Shown here: piece by piece, positions 25,460 through 34,326 of the stretch
How the letters are laid out: each line of letters begins with the position of its first letter
Position numbering within the stretch: the stretch's first letter is position 1
Source of the DNA: an uncultured Alistipes sp.
GTDB taxonomy: Bacteria > Bacteroidota > Bacteroidia > Bacteroidales > Rikenellaceae
Length of the DNA: 39,003 nucleotides
Assembly (NCBI GenBank): GCA_944322375.1
Contig: CALUOX010000015.1
Span: forward strand, 1-39,003
Direction: 5' to 3'
Notes under the pieces: generated by a model
What the model was told of the DNA's origin: nothing
What the model saw: the letters and a program-made list of their open reading frames with translations, nothing else
The model's database searches: none
Made by a program: the position numbers and the translations under genes

Positions 25460-28006
25460 ATGTCAGAGAAAAGTACACCGAAAGGGCTGAAAGAGGTATC
25501 CTACAACGATGCCGTGGCACGTTCGAAGGAGTACTTCGGCGGCGACGAGCTCGCGGCAACCGTCTGGGTATCGAAATATGCCCTCAAGGACTCGTTCGGC
25601 CATATTTATGAAAGTTCTCCGGAAGACATGCACCACCGCATAGCGGCTGAAATCGAACGCATCGAACGGAAATACCCCAATCCGATGTCGCAGGACGAGA
25701 TCTTCGCCCTGCTCGACCACTTCCGCTACGTCATTCCGCAGGGCGGCCCGATGACCGGTATCGGCAACAACCTGCAGATCGCCTCGCTGTCGAACTGCTT
25801 CGTCATCGGACACAAGAAACCCGCCGACTCCTACGGCGGCATCATCCGCATGGACGAAGAGCAGGTACAGATCATGAAACGTCGCGGCGGCGTCGGCCAC
25901 GACCTCTCGCACCTGCGTCCGACGGGAAGCCCCGTCCTCAACTCGGCACTCACCTCGACCGGAATCGTCCCCTTCATGGAGCGCTACTCCAACTCCACAC
26001 GCGAAGTGGCTCAGGACGGACGTCGCGGCGCCCTCATGCTGACCATCTCGATCAAGCATCCCGACGCGGAGCGCTTCATCGACGCAAAGGTCGATACGTC
26101 GAAAGTCACGGGAGCCAACGTTTCGGTCAAGATCGACGACGAGTTCATGCGTGCCGCCCTTGCCGGAAAGCCCTACCACCAGCAGTTCCCCATCGATGGC
26201 GAAAAGCCGATGGTCGAACAGGATATCGATGCGGCAGCCCTCTGGAAGAAGATCATCCACAACGCATGGAAATCGGCCGAACCCGGCGTGCTGTTCTGGG
26301 ATACGATCCTGCGCGAAAGCGTCCCCGACTGCTATGCCGACGAGGGATTCAATACCGTCTCGACAAACCCCTGCGGCGAGATTCCGCTCTGCCCCTATGA
26401 TTCATGCCGTCTGCAGGCGATCAACCTCTACAGCTATGTGGAGAAGCCCTTTACGGCCGAGGCATCGTTCAACTTCGAGAAGTTCCGGACCCATGTCAAC
26501 AAGGCGATGCGCATGATGGACGACATCATCGATCTGGAGCTGGAAAAGGTCGATCAGATCATCCAAAAGATCGAGGCCGATCCCGAAGAGGAGGATATCC
26601 GGTACGTGGAGCGGAATCTGTGGAAGAAGATCCGCGAAATGGCGCTCAAGGGCCGCCGCACGGGTCTCGGCATCACCGCCGAGGGCGACATGATCGCCGC
26701 CCTGGGGCTCCGTTACGGCTCGGACGAGGCGATCGACTTCGCCGTGAAGGTTCACCAAACCCTCGCTCTTGCCGCCTACAACGCCTCGGTCGAGATGGCC
26801 GCCGAACGCGGTGCATTCCCGCTCTATGAAGCCGCACGCGAGGAGAACAACCCCATGATCGCACGGATCCGCAAGGCCGATCCGGAGCTCTACGACCGAA
26901 TGGTCAAGACGGGTCGTCGCAACATTGCCATGCTGACCATCGCCCCGACGGGTACCACGTCGCTCATGAGTCAGACCACGTCGGGAATCGAACCCGTCTT
27001 CCGCCCCGTCTATAAACGCCGCCGGAAGATCAACCCTTCGGATCACAGCGTCAAGGTCGCCTTCGTGGACGAGATGGGCGAGAAGTTCGAAGAGTTCTAT
27101 GTCTTCCACCACAAGTTCGTGGAGTGGGCCCGCATAAACGGGTATGACATATCGAAACTCGACTCGATCTCCGACGAGGAGCTGGAGAAACTCGTTGCCG
27201 CATCCCCCTACCACAAGGCTACGGCAAACGACATCGACTGGGTTGCAAAGGTGAAGATGCAGGGCGCCATCCAGAAATGGGTCGATCATTCGATCTCGGT
27301 GACGGTCAATCTTCCCAACGACGTCAGCGAAGAACTTGTCGCAGAGGTCTATCGTACGGCCTGGGAGTGCGGCTGCAAGGGCATCACGGTCTACCGCGAC
27401 GGATGCCGCGAAGGCGTGCTTCTCGACAAGAAGCAGAAAAAGAAGGCCGGGGCTCTCGCCGACGGATCGCTCAAACGACCCAAATCGCTGCCGGCCGATA
27501 TTGTACGCTTCAAGAACGGCTCCGAGGAGTGGATCGCCTTCGTCGGACTGAAAGACGGACGCCCCTACGAGATCTTTACCGGAAAACTCGAGGAGGATGC
27601 CCTCTACATTCCCCGCAAGATCACGAAAGGGTGTATCATCAAGGTCCGCGAAGCCGACGGCAAGAAACGCTACGACTTCCAATATACGGACCGCTACGGA
27701 TACACCAATACGATCGGCGGCATCTCGCGACTCTTCAACGAAGAGTTCTGGAACTACGCGAAACTCATCTCGGGCGTACTTCGTCACGGCATGCCGATTG
27801 CGAACGTGGTATCGCTCATCGAATCGCTGCATCTGAACAGCGAAACGATCAATACGTGGAAAAACGGCGTGGAACGGGCGCTCAAACAATATATTGTCGA
27901 TGGCACCCGCTCCAAGGAGAAGTGTCCGAGCTGCGGTCAGGAGACCCTGATCTATCAGAACGGCTGTCTGACCTGCGCCTCCTGCGGATACTCGAAATGC
28001 GGATAG
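25460..28006 (+). CDS. nrdJ: Adenosylcobalamin-dependent ribonucleotide reductase (class II)
   Basis: An 848-residue class II reductase that makes deoxyribonucleotides using adenosylcobalamin as radical generator, with no oxygen requirement. The N-terminal redox cysteine is C113 in LSNCFVIG. The radical site is the N-P-C-G-E motif (N303, C305, E307). A further conserved stretch is PTGTTSLMSQTTSGIEPVF. The C-terminal tail has a zinc-ribbon-like pair (CPSCG and CASCGYSKCG) that includes the thiols passing electrons to the active site. The gene is single, followed by a strong terminator. It depends on B12, and a B12 riboswitch lies about 4.5 kb upstream on the other strand. Confidence 0.95.
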   Translation: MSEKSTPKGLKEVSYNDAVARSKEYFGGDELAATVWVSKYALKDSFGHIYESSPEDMHHRIAAEIERIERKYPNPMSQDEIFALLDHFRYVIPQGGPMTGIGNNLQIASLSNCFVIGHKKPADSYGGIIRMDEEQVQIMKRRGGVGHDLSHLRPTGSPVLNSALTSTGIVPFMERYSNSTREVAQDGRRGALMLTISIKHPDAERFIDAKVDTSKVTGANVSVKIDDEFMRAALAGKPYHQQFPIDGEKPMVEQDIDAAALWKKIIHNAWKSAEPGVLFWDTILRESVPDCYADEGFNTVSTNPCGEIPLCPYDSCRLQAINLYSYVEKPFTAEASFNFEKFRTHVNKAMRMMDDIIDLELEKVDQIIQKIEADPEEEDIRYVERNLWKKIREMALKGRRTGLGITAEGDMIAALGLRYGSDEAIDFAVKVHQTLALAAYNASVEMAAERGAFPLYEAAREENNPMIARIRKADPELYDRMVKTGRRNIAMLTIAPTGTTSLMSQTTSGIEPVFRPVYKRRRKINPSDHSVKVAFVDEMGEKFEEFYVFHHKFVEWARINGYDISKLDSISDEELEKLVAASPYHKATANDIDWVAKVKMQGAIQKWVDHSISVTVNLPNDVSEELVAEVYRTAWECGCKGITVYRDGCREGVLLDKKQKKKAGALADGSLKRPKSLPADIVRFKNGSEEWIAFVGLKDGRPYEIFTGKLEEDALYIPRKITKGCIIKVREADGKKRYDFQYTDRYGYTNTIGGISRLFNEEFWNYAKLISGVLRHGMPIANVVSLIESLHLNSETINTWKNGVERALKQYIVDGTRSKEKCPSCGQETLIYQNGCLTCASCGYSKCG

Positions 28007-28052
28007 TCTGAAACGTCCGGCGCCGAAACCCGCCGGTGCAGCCGCGGAGACA

Positions 28053-28098
28053 AAAACCCGTACCGATTTCTACCTCGTTCAGGAACGGTACGGGTTTT
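28053..28098 (+). terminator. Terminator after nrdJ
   Basis: AAAACCCGTACCG (28053-28065) is perfectly complementary to CGGTACGGGTTTT (28086-28098), a 13-bp stem with U-rich end, 47 nt after the stop codon. Confidence 0.85.
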
Positions 28099-28124
28099 GT
28101 AACTTCATGAGGGGAAAGAGGGTA

Positions 28125-28155
28125 TTGTTTTTTTGAAATATTTTGTTCATTTTTG
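28125..28155 (+). promoter_or_regulatory. Promoter of OmpA-family gene
   Basis: TTG (28125-28127) lies 20 nt upstream of CATTTTTG (28148-28155), one mismatch from the TAnnTTTG consensus. The predicted mRNA has an 80-nt leader. Confidence 0.45.
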
Positions 28156-28242
28156 CACAAAAGATGCAGAGAGTTCTGACATCTCGCCATCGTACAAGAC
28201 ATGCAGGCGAATGAATTTTGGTTTAATTAAATAAAGTTACGT

Positions 28243-29451
28243 ATGAAAAAACTTCTCCTTTTGTGTGCAGGTGCACTCTTCGCAGTCAGCAGTTTTGCCC
28301 AGACCGAAGAGGTCGTGGTCATGACTGTCGATGAAGTCGTCTCCAAACGTCCGAGTATCAAGGGCTTTGTTTCGAACGGTTTCTGGGACAACTGGGAAAT
28401 GTCATTCGGCGGCGGCGCCTCCATGATGAGCGTCACCAACCCCTTCTTCAAGAATGCTCCCGACACATTCGGGAAACGGATCGGATTCGAGGCGAACTTC
28501 TCGCTCACGAAGTGGCTCCATCCCGTCTTCGGTGCCCGCGTACAGTTGGCCGGCGGTCGCTTCCGCAACCTCTCGGAACTTACGCAGACCACGCAGCGCA
28601 CACCCTACATGTTCCTTCACACCGACCTGATGATCAACTTCTCGAACTGGGCCGGCGGATATCGTGCCGATCGCACCTATTATGCCGTTCCGTTCGTAGG
28701 CTTCGGTTATCTGGCCATGGACTTTACGGACCGTGCGCATGAGTTGGGTTATCCCACCAATCAGGAACTGGCATTCACGGGTGGTCTGCTCAACAAGTTC
28801 CGCATCAGCCAGGGCTGGGACATCGACATCGAACTCAAGGGCTGGGCTTTCCCTGAAAAGGGGCTGCCCAAGACGTTGAACCAGGGCGGTTCGCTGGCCT
28901 TCGCATACAGCGCAACGGCCGGTTTCACCTATCGGTTCAACCAGCGCGACTGGCAGCGTGAGATTCCGCAGGCATATACCGATGCCGACATTGCGGCCTA
29001 TGCTGCAGCCGTAGCGGAACTGGAAGACGATCTGGCTGCCGCCCGCAACAAGCAGAAGGATCTGGCCGACCAGCTTGCCGCAGCAAACAAGAAACTGCAG
29101 AATGCTCAGGATACGCCCAAGGAGGTATTCATCAACGGCTCCTGCGCAGTCTTCTTCTCGCTGAACAGCGCCGAGCTGACACAGCGCAACGAGATCGTTC
29201 TGGGAATGATCGCCGACGAGATCAACAGCGCTCCGGCAAACAAGACCTATACGATCTCGGGTTATGCAGACAAGGAGACCGGCAGCGAAGAGTACAACCT
29301 CAAGCTCTCCGAGCAGCGTGCACAGGCTGTCGCCGATTTCCTTGAGAGCAAGGGTGTAAAGGCCGATCAGCTGATTGTCAAGGGCTATGGTTCGAACGTT
29401 CAGCCCTTCAGCGGCAACATCGAGAACAACCGTGTAGTCGTTATCAAGTAA
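28243..29451 (+). CDS. OmpA-family outer-membrane protein
   Basis: A 402-residue protein with a signal peptide (about 1-19, ending SSFAQ). The N-terminal domain (about 40-240) is a beta-barrel with alternating aromatic strands. It is followed by an Ala-rich coiled linker (about 247-285, DADIAAYAAAVAELEDDLAAARNKQK). The C-terminal OmpA peptidoglycan-binding domain (about 290-400) carries the typical GYADKETGSEEYNLKLSEQRAQAV and the final ENNRVVV. It anchors the outer membrane to peptidoglycan and is likely abundant, judging from its strong-looking promoter and terminator. Confidence 0.92.
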   Translation: MKKLLLLCAGALFAVSSFAQTEEVVVMTVDEVVSKRPSIKGFVSNGFWDNWEMSFGGGASMMSVTNPFFKNAPDTFGKRIGFEANFSLTKWLHPVFGARVQLAGGRFRNLSELTQTTQRTPYMFLHTDLMINFSNWAGGYRADRTYYAVPFVGFGYLAMDFTDRAHELGYPTNQELAFTGGLLNKFRISQGWDIDIELKGWAFPEKGLPKTLNQGGSLAFAYSATAGFTYRFNQRDWQREIPQAYTDADIAAYAAAVAELEDDLAAARNKQKDLADQLAAANKKLQNAQDTPKEVFINGSCAVFFSLNSAELTQRNEIVLGMIADEINSAPANKTYTISGYADKETGSEEYNLKLSEQRAQAVADFLESKGVKADQLIVKGYGSNVQPFSGNIENNRVVVIK

Positions 29452-29477
29452 CGCACGGGAAAGTATCAAAAGCATCA

Positions 29478-29511
29478 AAAAAAACGGGGTCGGAATCGGC
29501 CCCGTTTTTTT
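29478..29511 (+). terminator. Terminator after OmpA-family gene
   Basis: AAAAACGGGG pairs with CCCCGTTTTTTT around a 10-nt loop (29490-29499), a canonical intrinsic terminator 27 nt past the stop codon. Confidence 0.9.
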
Positions 29512-30077
29512 GTTCTCTGTCTCCGAACGGACTCAACGACAGTAAAGACCCGGACACAGGCGGACAAAACCTGGAGACAGGCGGAACGCGCAACCCCGAA
29601 ACAAACAGAAGGTCCAAAGACTACAGACGATTCAAATTCGAAGAAGCCTCCAGCGCGAAAAGGCCTCGGAGGAAGGTCGGACGAGAGGAGGGTGGACAGT
29701 CCGAGAGGATTCTAAAAGCGGTTCCGGCAAAGAAAACTTGCAAGCAACGACTCGGAGGAGAGAGAAAAGACCAAACCGAGAGAGAACTCTAAAAGCACTC
29801 CGGCGAAGAAAGCTTGCAGCAACAACCCGGGAAAGGAGGAAACAGGCCTGGAGAGGGTCCTATCTAAAAGCTGTTTCAGAAAAAAAATTTCAAAGGAAGA
29901 CTCAGTAGAAAACCGGCAGAAGCGGTCTCGGAAAATATCTCCGAAGGAGAGATCTCGGGAGAGAGAATCGGGCCGCGAAAGGATTTACCGGAAAGGCAAC
30001 ATCCCGGTCAGAAAAGTCCGAAAGGGAAAAGAAGGACGGAACCCAAGCTGCATACTTCGCCTCCTTCACCTTGCTTG
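29512..30077. repeat. Purine-rich region with decayed tandem repeat
   Basis: A 566-bp gene-free stretch with extreme G+A bias on the plus strand. Within it, units beginning TCTAAAAGC occur at 29711, 29788 and 29863 (spacing 77 and 75). Each is followed by similar text (for example CGGCAAAGAAAACTTGCA against CGGCGAAGAAAGCTTGCA). A further degraded copy may precede 29711. No ORF of note is found. Function unknown. Confidence 0.65.
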
Positions 30078-30368
30078 TTAACGGATGATTACGGCATTGA
30101 CCAGTTTCACCTTCGAGATTTCATTGATACGGTCCCGCAGGGCTTCCCGCTGGTAAAAGAGTTCGGAGCGGATGACACTCGACTGCACCCGCACATGAAG
30201 GATCCGGCGTTCAAGCCGCAGCTCCGTCGTGATCGCCGCCACGTCGTCACCGACCACTTCCCGCCAGGTGTCGGGCAGACGGCCCTCCGCAACCTTCGCC
30301 GCAACATAGGGCCGCGAAAAGAAATCTTCAAGCAGGTCTCCGACCAGCATCGCCTTGGTTCGTCTCAT
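30078..30368 (-). CDS. DUF721 (DciA-like) protein
   Basis: A 96-residue protein of the DUF721 family, related to DciA, the replicative-helicase loading factor of many bacteria without DnaC. Conserved features include the central W-R-E-V-V-G segment and the basic strand LRLERRILHVRVQSSV. The start ATG overlaps the recF stop (ATGA, 30365-30368), so translation is coupled to recF. An upstream in-frame start exists but lies within recF. Linkage to recF fits a role in replication and repair. Confidence 0.85.
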   Translation of the reverse strand: MRRTKAMLVGDLLEDFFSRPYVAAKVAEGRLPDTWREVVGDDVAAITTELRLERRILHVRVQSSVIRSELFYQREALRDRINEISKVKLVNAVIIR

Positions 30369-31453
30369 CGGACAACACCTCCACTCTCTACCACGTTCAA
30401 CACATAGGGAACCTCCTGCCGGCCGAGAATCTGCTCCAGACGCACCTTGTTGCAATCCGTAATGAAGATCTGCCCGAAATCGTCCTCCGAGACCAGGCGG
30501 ATAAGCTGCTCGACCCGTCCCATATCGAGTTTGTCAAACAGATCGTCAAGCAGCAGAATGGGTTTTTCGCCCCGCTGCTCATCCACAAAACGGTACTGCG
30601 CCAACTTCAACGCCACAAGAAAGGATTTCTGCTGGCCCTGCGACCCGTATTTCCGCAAGGGATAGCCGTTGATCCGCAGCACCAGATCGTCACGATGGAC
30701 TCCCGCCGTCGTAAACTGATTGGCCAGATCGCGCTGCCGCATCCGCTGCATCAGTTCCAGGAAGGGTGTTTCGGACAACTCCGAACGATAGAGCAGTTCG
30801 ATGCGCTCCCGCTCGCCCGACAGCCGGGCGTAATAACGTTCAACAAGGGGCTGCATCCGTTCCACGAACTCCTGCCGTTTGGCATGGATGATCCGGCTCT
30901 GCTCCTCCATCTGACGATCGTATATAAGCAACATCGCCTCATCGGAGCCGATCTTCAGATAGCGGTTCCGTTCCGACAGCACCGCATTGTAACGCATTAC
31001 GGCATTCAGATATCCCCTGTCGAGCTGCGAGATGCATCCGTTCAGATAACGGCGGCGCTCATCCGCCGCATCGCTTACCAGCGAAGCGTCGGCCGGAGAG
31101 ACTATCACGACGGGAATCAATCCGACATGTTCCGACAGCCGGTCGTACTCCTTGCCGTTGCGCTTGAGCACCTTGCCGCCGCGCCGTGCGAACGAGCAGA
31201 CGATCTGCTCCCCGCGTCCGTCGGCATGCACGTACTGCCCCTCCAGCAGAAAGAACTCCTCGCCGTGCCGCACACTCTGCGCATCGGTCATCCCGAAGGC
31301 GGACTTGCACATCGACAGATAGTACACCGCATCGATGAAGTTCGTCTTGCCGGCGCCATTGTCTCCGACAAAGCAATTGATACCTTCGGTCAGCGACAAC
31401 TCCTGCTGGCCGATATTCTTGAAGTTGATGAGCGACAAACGTTTGAGATACAT
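30365..31453 (-). CDS. recF: DNA replication and repair protein RecF
   Basis: A 362-residue SMC-like ATPase that binds gapped DNA and helps RecOR load RecA. Walker A is GDNGAGKT near the N-terminus. The ABC signature region is GSQGQQKSFLVALKL and Walker B is LLLDDLFDKLD, near the C-terminus. I start at ATG 31453 (MYLKRLSLINFKNIG); an upstream in-frame extension is unlikely. It forms an operon with the DUF721 gene. The divergent TPR protein gene lies across a 189-bp spacer. Confidence 0.95.
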   Translation of the reverse strand: MYLKRLSLINFKNIGQQELSLTEGINCFVGDNGAGKTNFIDAVYYLSMCKSAFGMTDAQSVRHGEEFFLLEGQYVHADGRGEQIVCSFARRGGKVLKRNGKEYDRLSEHVGLIPVVIVSPADASLVSDAADERRRYLNGCISQLDRGYLNAVMRYNAVLSERNRYLKIGSDEAMLLIYDRQMEEQSRIIHAKRQEFVERMQPLVERYYARLSGERERIELLYRSELSETPFLELMQRMRQRDLANQFTTAGVHRDDLVLRINGYPLRKYGSQGQQKSFLVALKLAQYRFVDEQRGEKPILLLDDLFDKLDMGRVEQLIRLVSEDDFGQIFITDCNKVRLEQILGRQEVPYVLNVVESGGVVR

Positions 31454-31597
31454 AATGCGGCTGCGGGGCAGCGCTCCCCGACACGGCTGAACCCGGCACC
31501 GACGCTCCATTTTGCGAAAACGCCGGCCGTTCGACTCCAAAGGTACGAAAAATTAAAAAAAATCCCGCCGCGCATGTGGATATTGGACAAAAAAATG

Positions 31598-31605
31598 TAC
31601 TTTTG
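31598..31605 (+). promoter_or_regulatory. -7 element of TPR-ribH operon
   Basis: TACTTTTG matches TAnnTTTG and is followed at once by a second near match, TACTTTG (31606-31612). One of them should serve the TPR gene, 31-38 nt downstream. Confidence 0.45.
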
Positions 31606-31642
31606 TACTTTGATTGCAAAAAAATAAAATTCACATACGAAT

Positions 31643-32332
31643 ATGGCAAAAAAACAAAATGCAGCAGACGCAACCGAGCAGAGCATCGGTAACGCAATGA
31701 GCCGCACCGAACTTTTCTTTGAAAACCACGGCAAAGCCCTTACGCTCGGTCTCATCGTGCTGGTCCTGCTGGGCGGAATCCTCGTCGGATACCGGAAACT
31801 GATCATGGAACCGCGCAACGAGAAGGCCCTCGAACTCCTCGCCCAGGCCCAGATCAAGTTCGAAAGCCCGGAGGCGGACTACGAACTTGCACTGAACGGC
31901 GATGACAACGGAGCAGGTTTTCTGGAGGTTATCGACCGCTACGGATCGACCAAAGCAGGCAACCTCGCCAAGCACTACGCCGGAATCTGCTACCTGAAGG
32001 CCGGAGATTTGGAGAACGCCGCAAAATACCTTGCCCAGTACTCGCCGGTCAAGGGAATCCCCGGAGCAATCATCAACGCGCAGAACTACGGGCTGCAGGG
32101 TGATATCGCCGTGGATCAGGAGAATTACGCCAAAGCCGTGAAATTCTATGAGAAGGCCGTTGCCGCAGCGGACAACAACGTGACGACGCCGCTCTTCCTC
32201 ATGAAGGCCGGACGTGCCTACAAGGCAATGGGTGATACGGCCAAGGCCCGGGAGTGCTTCGAGCGCATCGCCAACTCCTATCCGGCATCGACCGAAGCCC
32301 GCGACACCGAGAAATACATCAACAGCCTGTAA
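31643..32332 (+). CDS. Membrane-anchored TPR protein
   Basis: A 229-residue protein with one N-terminal transmembrane helix (about residues 33-52, ALTLGLIVLVLLGGILVGY) and a periplasmic domain. The periplasmic part has tetratricopeptide repeats, including KAGNLAKHYAGICYLKAGDLENAAKYLAQY and KAGRAYKAMGDTAKARECFERIANSYP. The architecture recalls YfgM/BamD-like helper proteins. It precedes ribH by 4 nt, a pairing I recall from other Bacteroidota, so the two are co-transcribed. Its exact partner is not known. Confidence 0.85.
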   Translation: MAKKQNAADATEQSIGNAMSRTELFFENHGKALTLGLIVLVLLGGILVGYRKLIMEPRNEKALELLAQAQIKFESPEADYELALNGDDNGAGFLEVIDRYGSTKAGNLAKHYAGICYLKAGDLENAAKYLAQYSPVKGIPGAIINAQNYGLQGDIAVDQENYAKAVKFYEKAVAAADNNVTTPLFLMKAGRAYKAMGDTAKARECFERIANSYPASTEARDTEKYINSL

Positions 32333-32336
32333 CGAA

Positions 32337-32861
32337 ATGGCAACCAAACACCACAACCTGTCGCAACTCAACGCGCCCCTGCCTTCGGCCGCCGAGATGA
32401 AATTCGGCATCGTCGTTGCCGAATGGAATGCCGAAGTGACCGAAGCGTTGCTGAGCGGAGCCGTCCACACCTTGCGCAGCGCCGGTTGTCCCGACCACAA
32501 CATCCAGATCAAATACGTTCCAGGAACATTCGAGCTCTCACTTGGCGCACAGTTCTTTGCCGAGTACACCGATGTCGATGCCGTGATCGTACTGGGATGT
32601 GTCATCCAGGGTGAGACCCGCCACTTCGATTTCATCTGCCAGGGGGTCACGCAAGGGGTCATGCAGCTTCAACTGCAATGGAACATGCCGATTGCATTCG
32701 GTGTACTGACCACTGAAAACCTCCAGCAGGCGCTCGACCGTTCGGGCGGCAGCCTGGGGAACAAGGGGGATGAAGCAGCGGCGGCGGCCATACAGATGGT
32801 CCACCTGCAGGATGAGATGGACACCGAAGAGAATGCTCCCGACCGCAAAACAATCTCGTAA
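32337..32861 (+). CDS. ribH: Lumazine synthase
   Basis: A 174-residue riboflavin-pathway enzyme. It condenses 3,4-dihydroxy-2-butanone 4-phosphate with 5-amino-6-ribitylaminouracil to give 6,7-dimethyl-8-ribityllumazine. Active-site segments are present: VVAEWNAEVTEALL, VPGTFELSLGAQ, VLGCVIQGETRHFDFIC (with the catalytic His) and FGVLTTENLQQALDRSGG. The start ATG lies 4 nt after the TPR stop. The C-terminal tail is slightly extended and acidic. No FMN riboswitch is seen upstream. Confidence 0.96.
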   Translation: MATKHHNLSQLNAPLPSAAEMKFGIVVAEWNAEVTEALLSGAVHTLRSAGCPDHNIQIKYVPGTFELSLGAQFFAEYTDVDAVIVLGCVIQGETRHFDFICQGVTQGVMQLQLQWNMPIAFGVLTTENLQQALDRSGGSLGNKGDEAAAAAIQMVHLQDEMDTEENAPDRKTIS

Positions 32862-32907
32862 ACAGAGGGGGGGGGTGAAGGACCTTCGGACATGCAGCCT
32901 TGACAAT

Positions 32908-32944
32908 AAAGCGGGCAACTCGGATTTGAGCTGCCCGCTTTCTG
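32908..32944 (+). terminator. Terminator after ribH
   Basis: AAAGCGGGCA (32908-32917) pairs with TGCCCGCTTT (32932-32941), with an inner CTC/GAG pair, then TCTGTT. It starts 47 nt past the stop codon. Confidence 0.8.
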
Positions 32945-33083
32945 TTCTCTGTTCCAACCCCTGACCATTCTTCCCGACAACCAGATTCGAAGAGAAGAGG
33001 CTTCCAAAACCCGCTCTACATCCGCTCCGCACTTCGACAAGCTACCGATCTCCACGCCAAAAGGCAAAAACAACGGATCGGGA

Positions 33084-33115
33084 CAACAAAAAAACGGACC
33101 GGAATAACCGGTCCG
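33084..33115 (-). terminator. Terminator of small Cys-rich lipoprotein gene
   Basis: CGGACCGG (33095-33102) and CCGGTCCG (33108-33115) form a perfect 8-bp stem with a 5-nt loop. On the minus strand it runs into TTTTTTTGTTG. Confidence 0.85.
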
Positions 33116-33149
33116 CAACTCTGTGTACCAACTAACCCTTGTTCAGGAA

Positions 33150-33374
33150 TTATTTGGCGGGCTCAGCAGCCTCTGCAGGAGCAGCCTCCGTGCAGGGAGC
33201 CGTAGCGCAAGAATCGCATTTCAGCGAGTCCGGACAATCAACGCACTCTGCGGGAACGAACTCGGCAGCAGCCTCGGCAGCCTCTTCTGCAGCAGCAGGT
33301 TTGTTCGCATTGCCTGCGCACGATACCATCGCAGCGGCAGCAACCACAACGATCAAAGTATAAACCTTTTTCAT
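33150..33374 (-). CDS. Small Ala/Glu/Cys-rich lipoprotein
   Basis: A 74-residue predicted lipoprotein. The signal peptide ends in a lipobox-like MVSC (C19). The mature peptide of about 56 residues is Ala- and Glu-rich with five further cysteines in a cluster (CVDCPDSLKCDSCATAPC). The C-terminus is a low-complexity AP/AE repeat. The gene has its own well-formed promoter (33405-33435) and terminator, so it is surely expressed. The cysteines could bind metal or form disulfides; its function is unknown. Confidence 0.82.
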   Translation of the reverse strand: MKKVYTLIVVVAAAAMVSCAGNANKPAAAEEAAEAAAEFVPAECVDCPDSLKCDSCATAPCTEAAPAEAAEPAK

Positions 33375-33404
33375 GGCAATAAAGAAATTAGATGTTTATC
33401 GCCG

Positions 33405-33435
33405 CAAATATATCCAATAGGTAGAAAATATCAAA
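33405..33435 (-). promoter_or_regulatory. Promoter of small lipoprotein gene
   Basis: On the minus strand TTTG (33435-33432) lies exactly 19 nt before TATATTTG (33412-33405), an ideal Bacteroidota promoter. The start codon is about 30 nt downstream. Confidence 0.75.
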
Positions 33436-33780
33436 AGAAAAAATCAAAAAATTTTATGATTGGGCAAAATTCGGAACCGACGGGTAACCTGCTATGCCAC
33501 AAGAGGCTCGGCAACGATCGGAGAGAAGCCGGGAAACAGGCGGAATCTCTACGGTCCGAAAGGGTCCGACAACCCGAACTCCGGCCGCACCGCCGCACGG
33601 CCGGGAGCCACCGTCGGCACGGATATCATTGACAACATGCACGCAACAGGGAGATTGTCCGGAGCAGCGAAATCCGGCCCGCGCACATCCATCCGTCACT
33701 TCACCCCTATTCAGACCCTTGGAAAAGCCAAACAACACCGCAACCTGTAAGAATTTATCGGTCCGACCGCCGGTTGCCGG
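33436..33780. other. Gap without a clear gene
   Basis: Frames here read as Arg/Gly/Pro-rich translations on both strands with no motif. No repeat or hairpin stands out. Confidence 0.4.
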
Positions 33781-34326
33781 TCAGAGGAGCTCCGCAGCCG
33801 GTTCCTGCGGAAGCGATCCGTCAGGGGGCGTCATCCCGGGCGCCGTCTGCAACGAATCGAGAGACTTTGTCGCATCGGGATCCTCCTCCAGAAGGTCCTG
33901 CGCCGCCATCGTCTCACGGATCAGGAAAGCCTTCGGAAAGAGCGTCCGAACACGTTCCAGCAGCATGATCGCCTCCTCGGCCGTTGCACAGTGGCCTGCC
34001 GTAACCTTGAAGTAGGGATTGTCGTAGAACATATCGACACTCAGGCCCGGGAATGCCTCCTCGAAGCGTTCCATCACCTCCCGCGCCTCCTCTCGTGCGC
34101 GCTGGCCGTTGCTGAAGAAGAGATTGATCCGCCAGCCGTTGAACGACTTCGACTCCGCTTCGGACGAGGCCGCACGGAAAGCTGCCGCCGCATCGGGGGT
34201 CTCCCGGATTTCGATTCGGGATTCCGGTTGCGGTTCCGTCAGCCGACGTTTAAAGGCATCGAGCGACTGCGCCGCGCCATCCATGGCAACAGCGGCAAAA
34301 AAAAGTATCAGAAAAAATCGTTTCAT
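33781..34326 (-). CDS. Secreted SPOR-like domain protein
   Basis: A 181-residue protein with a signal peptide (about 1-20, ending GAAQS). Its central part reads as a SPOR-type peptidoglycan-binding repeat: INLFFSNGQRAREEAREVMERFEEAFPG and then MFYDNPYFKVTAGHCATAEEAIMLLERVRTLFP. SPOR domains bind denuded glycan strands at division sites. The C-terminal 40 residues are acidic and Pro-rich. The start codon overlaps the stop of the lipoprotein gene (ATGA), placing it last in the operon LolE-like, menG, lipoprotein, SPOR. Confidence 0.8.
   Translation of the reverse strand: MKRFFLILFFAAVAMDGAAQSLDAFKRRLTEPQPESRIEIRETPDAAAAFRAASSEAESKSFNGWRINLFFSNGQRAREEAREVMERFEEAFPGLSVDMFYDNPYFKVTAGHCATAEEAIMLLERVRTLFPKAFLIRETMAAQDLLEEDPDATKSLDSLQTAPGMTPPDGSLPQEPAAELL

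Noticed and set aside
26402..27889. 495-codon minus-strand frame opposite nrdJ
   Set aside because: Antisense shadow of nrdJ with no motif.
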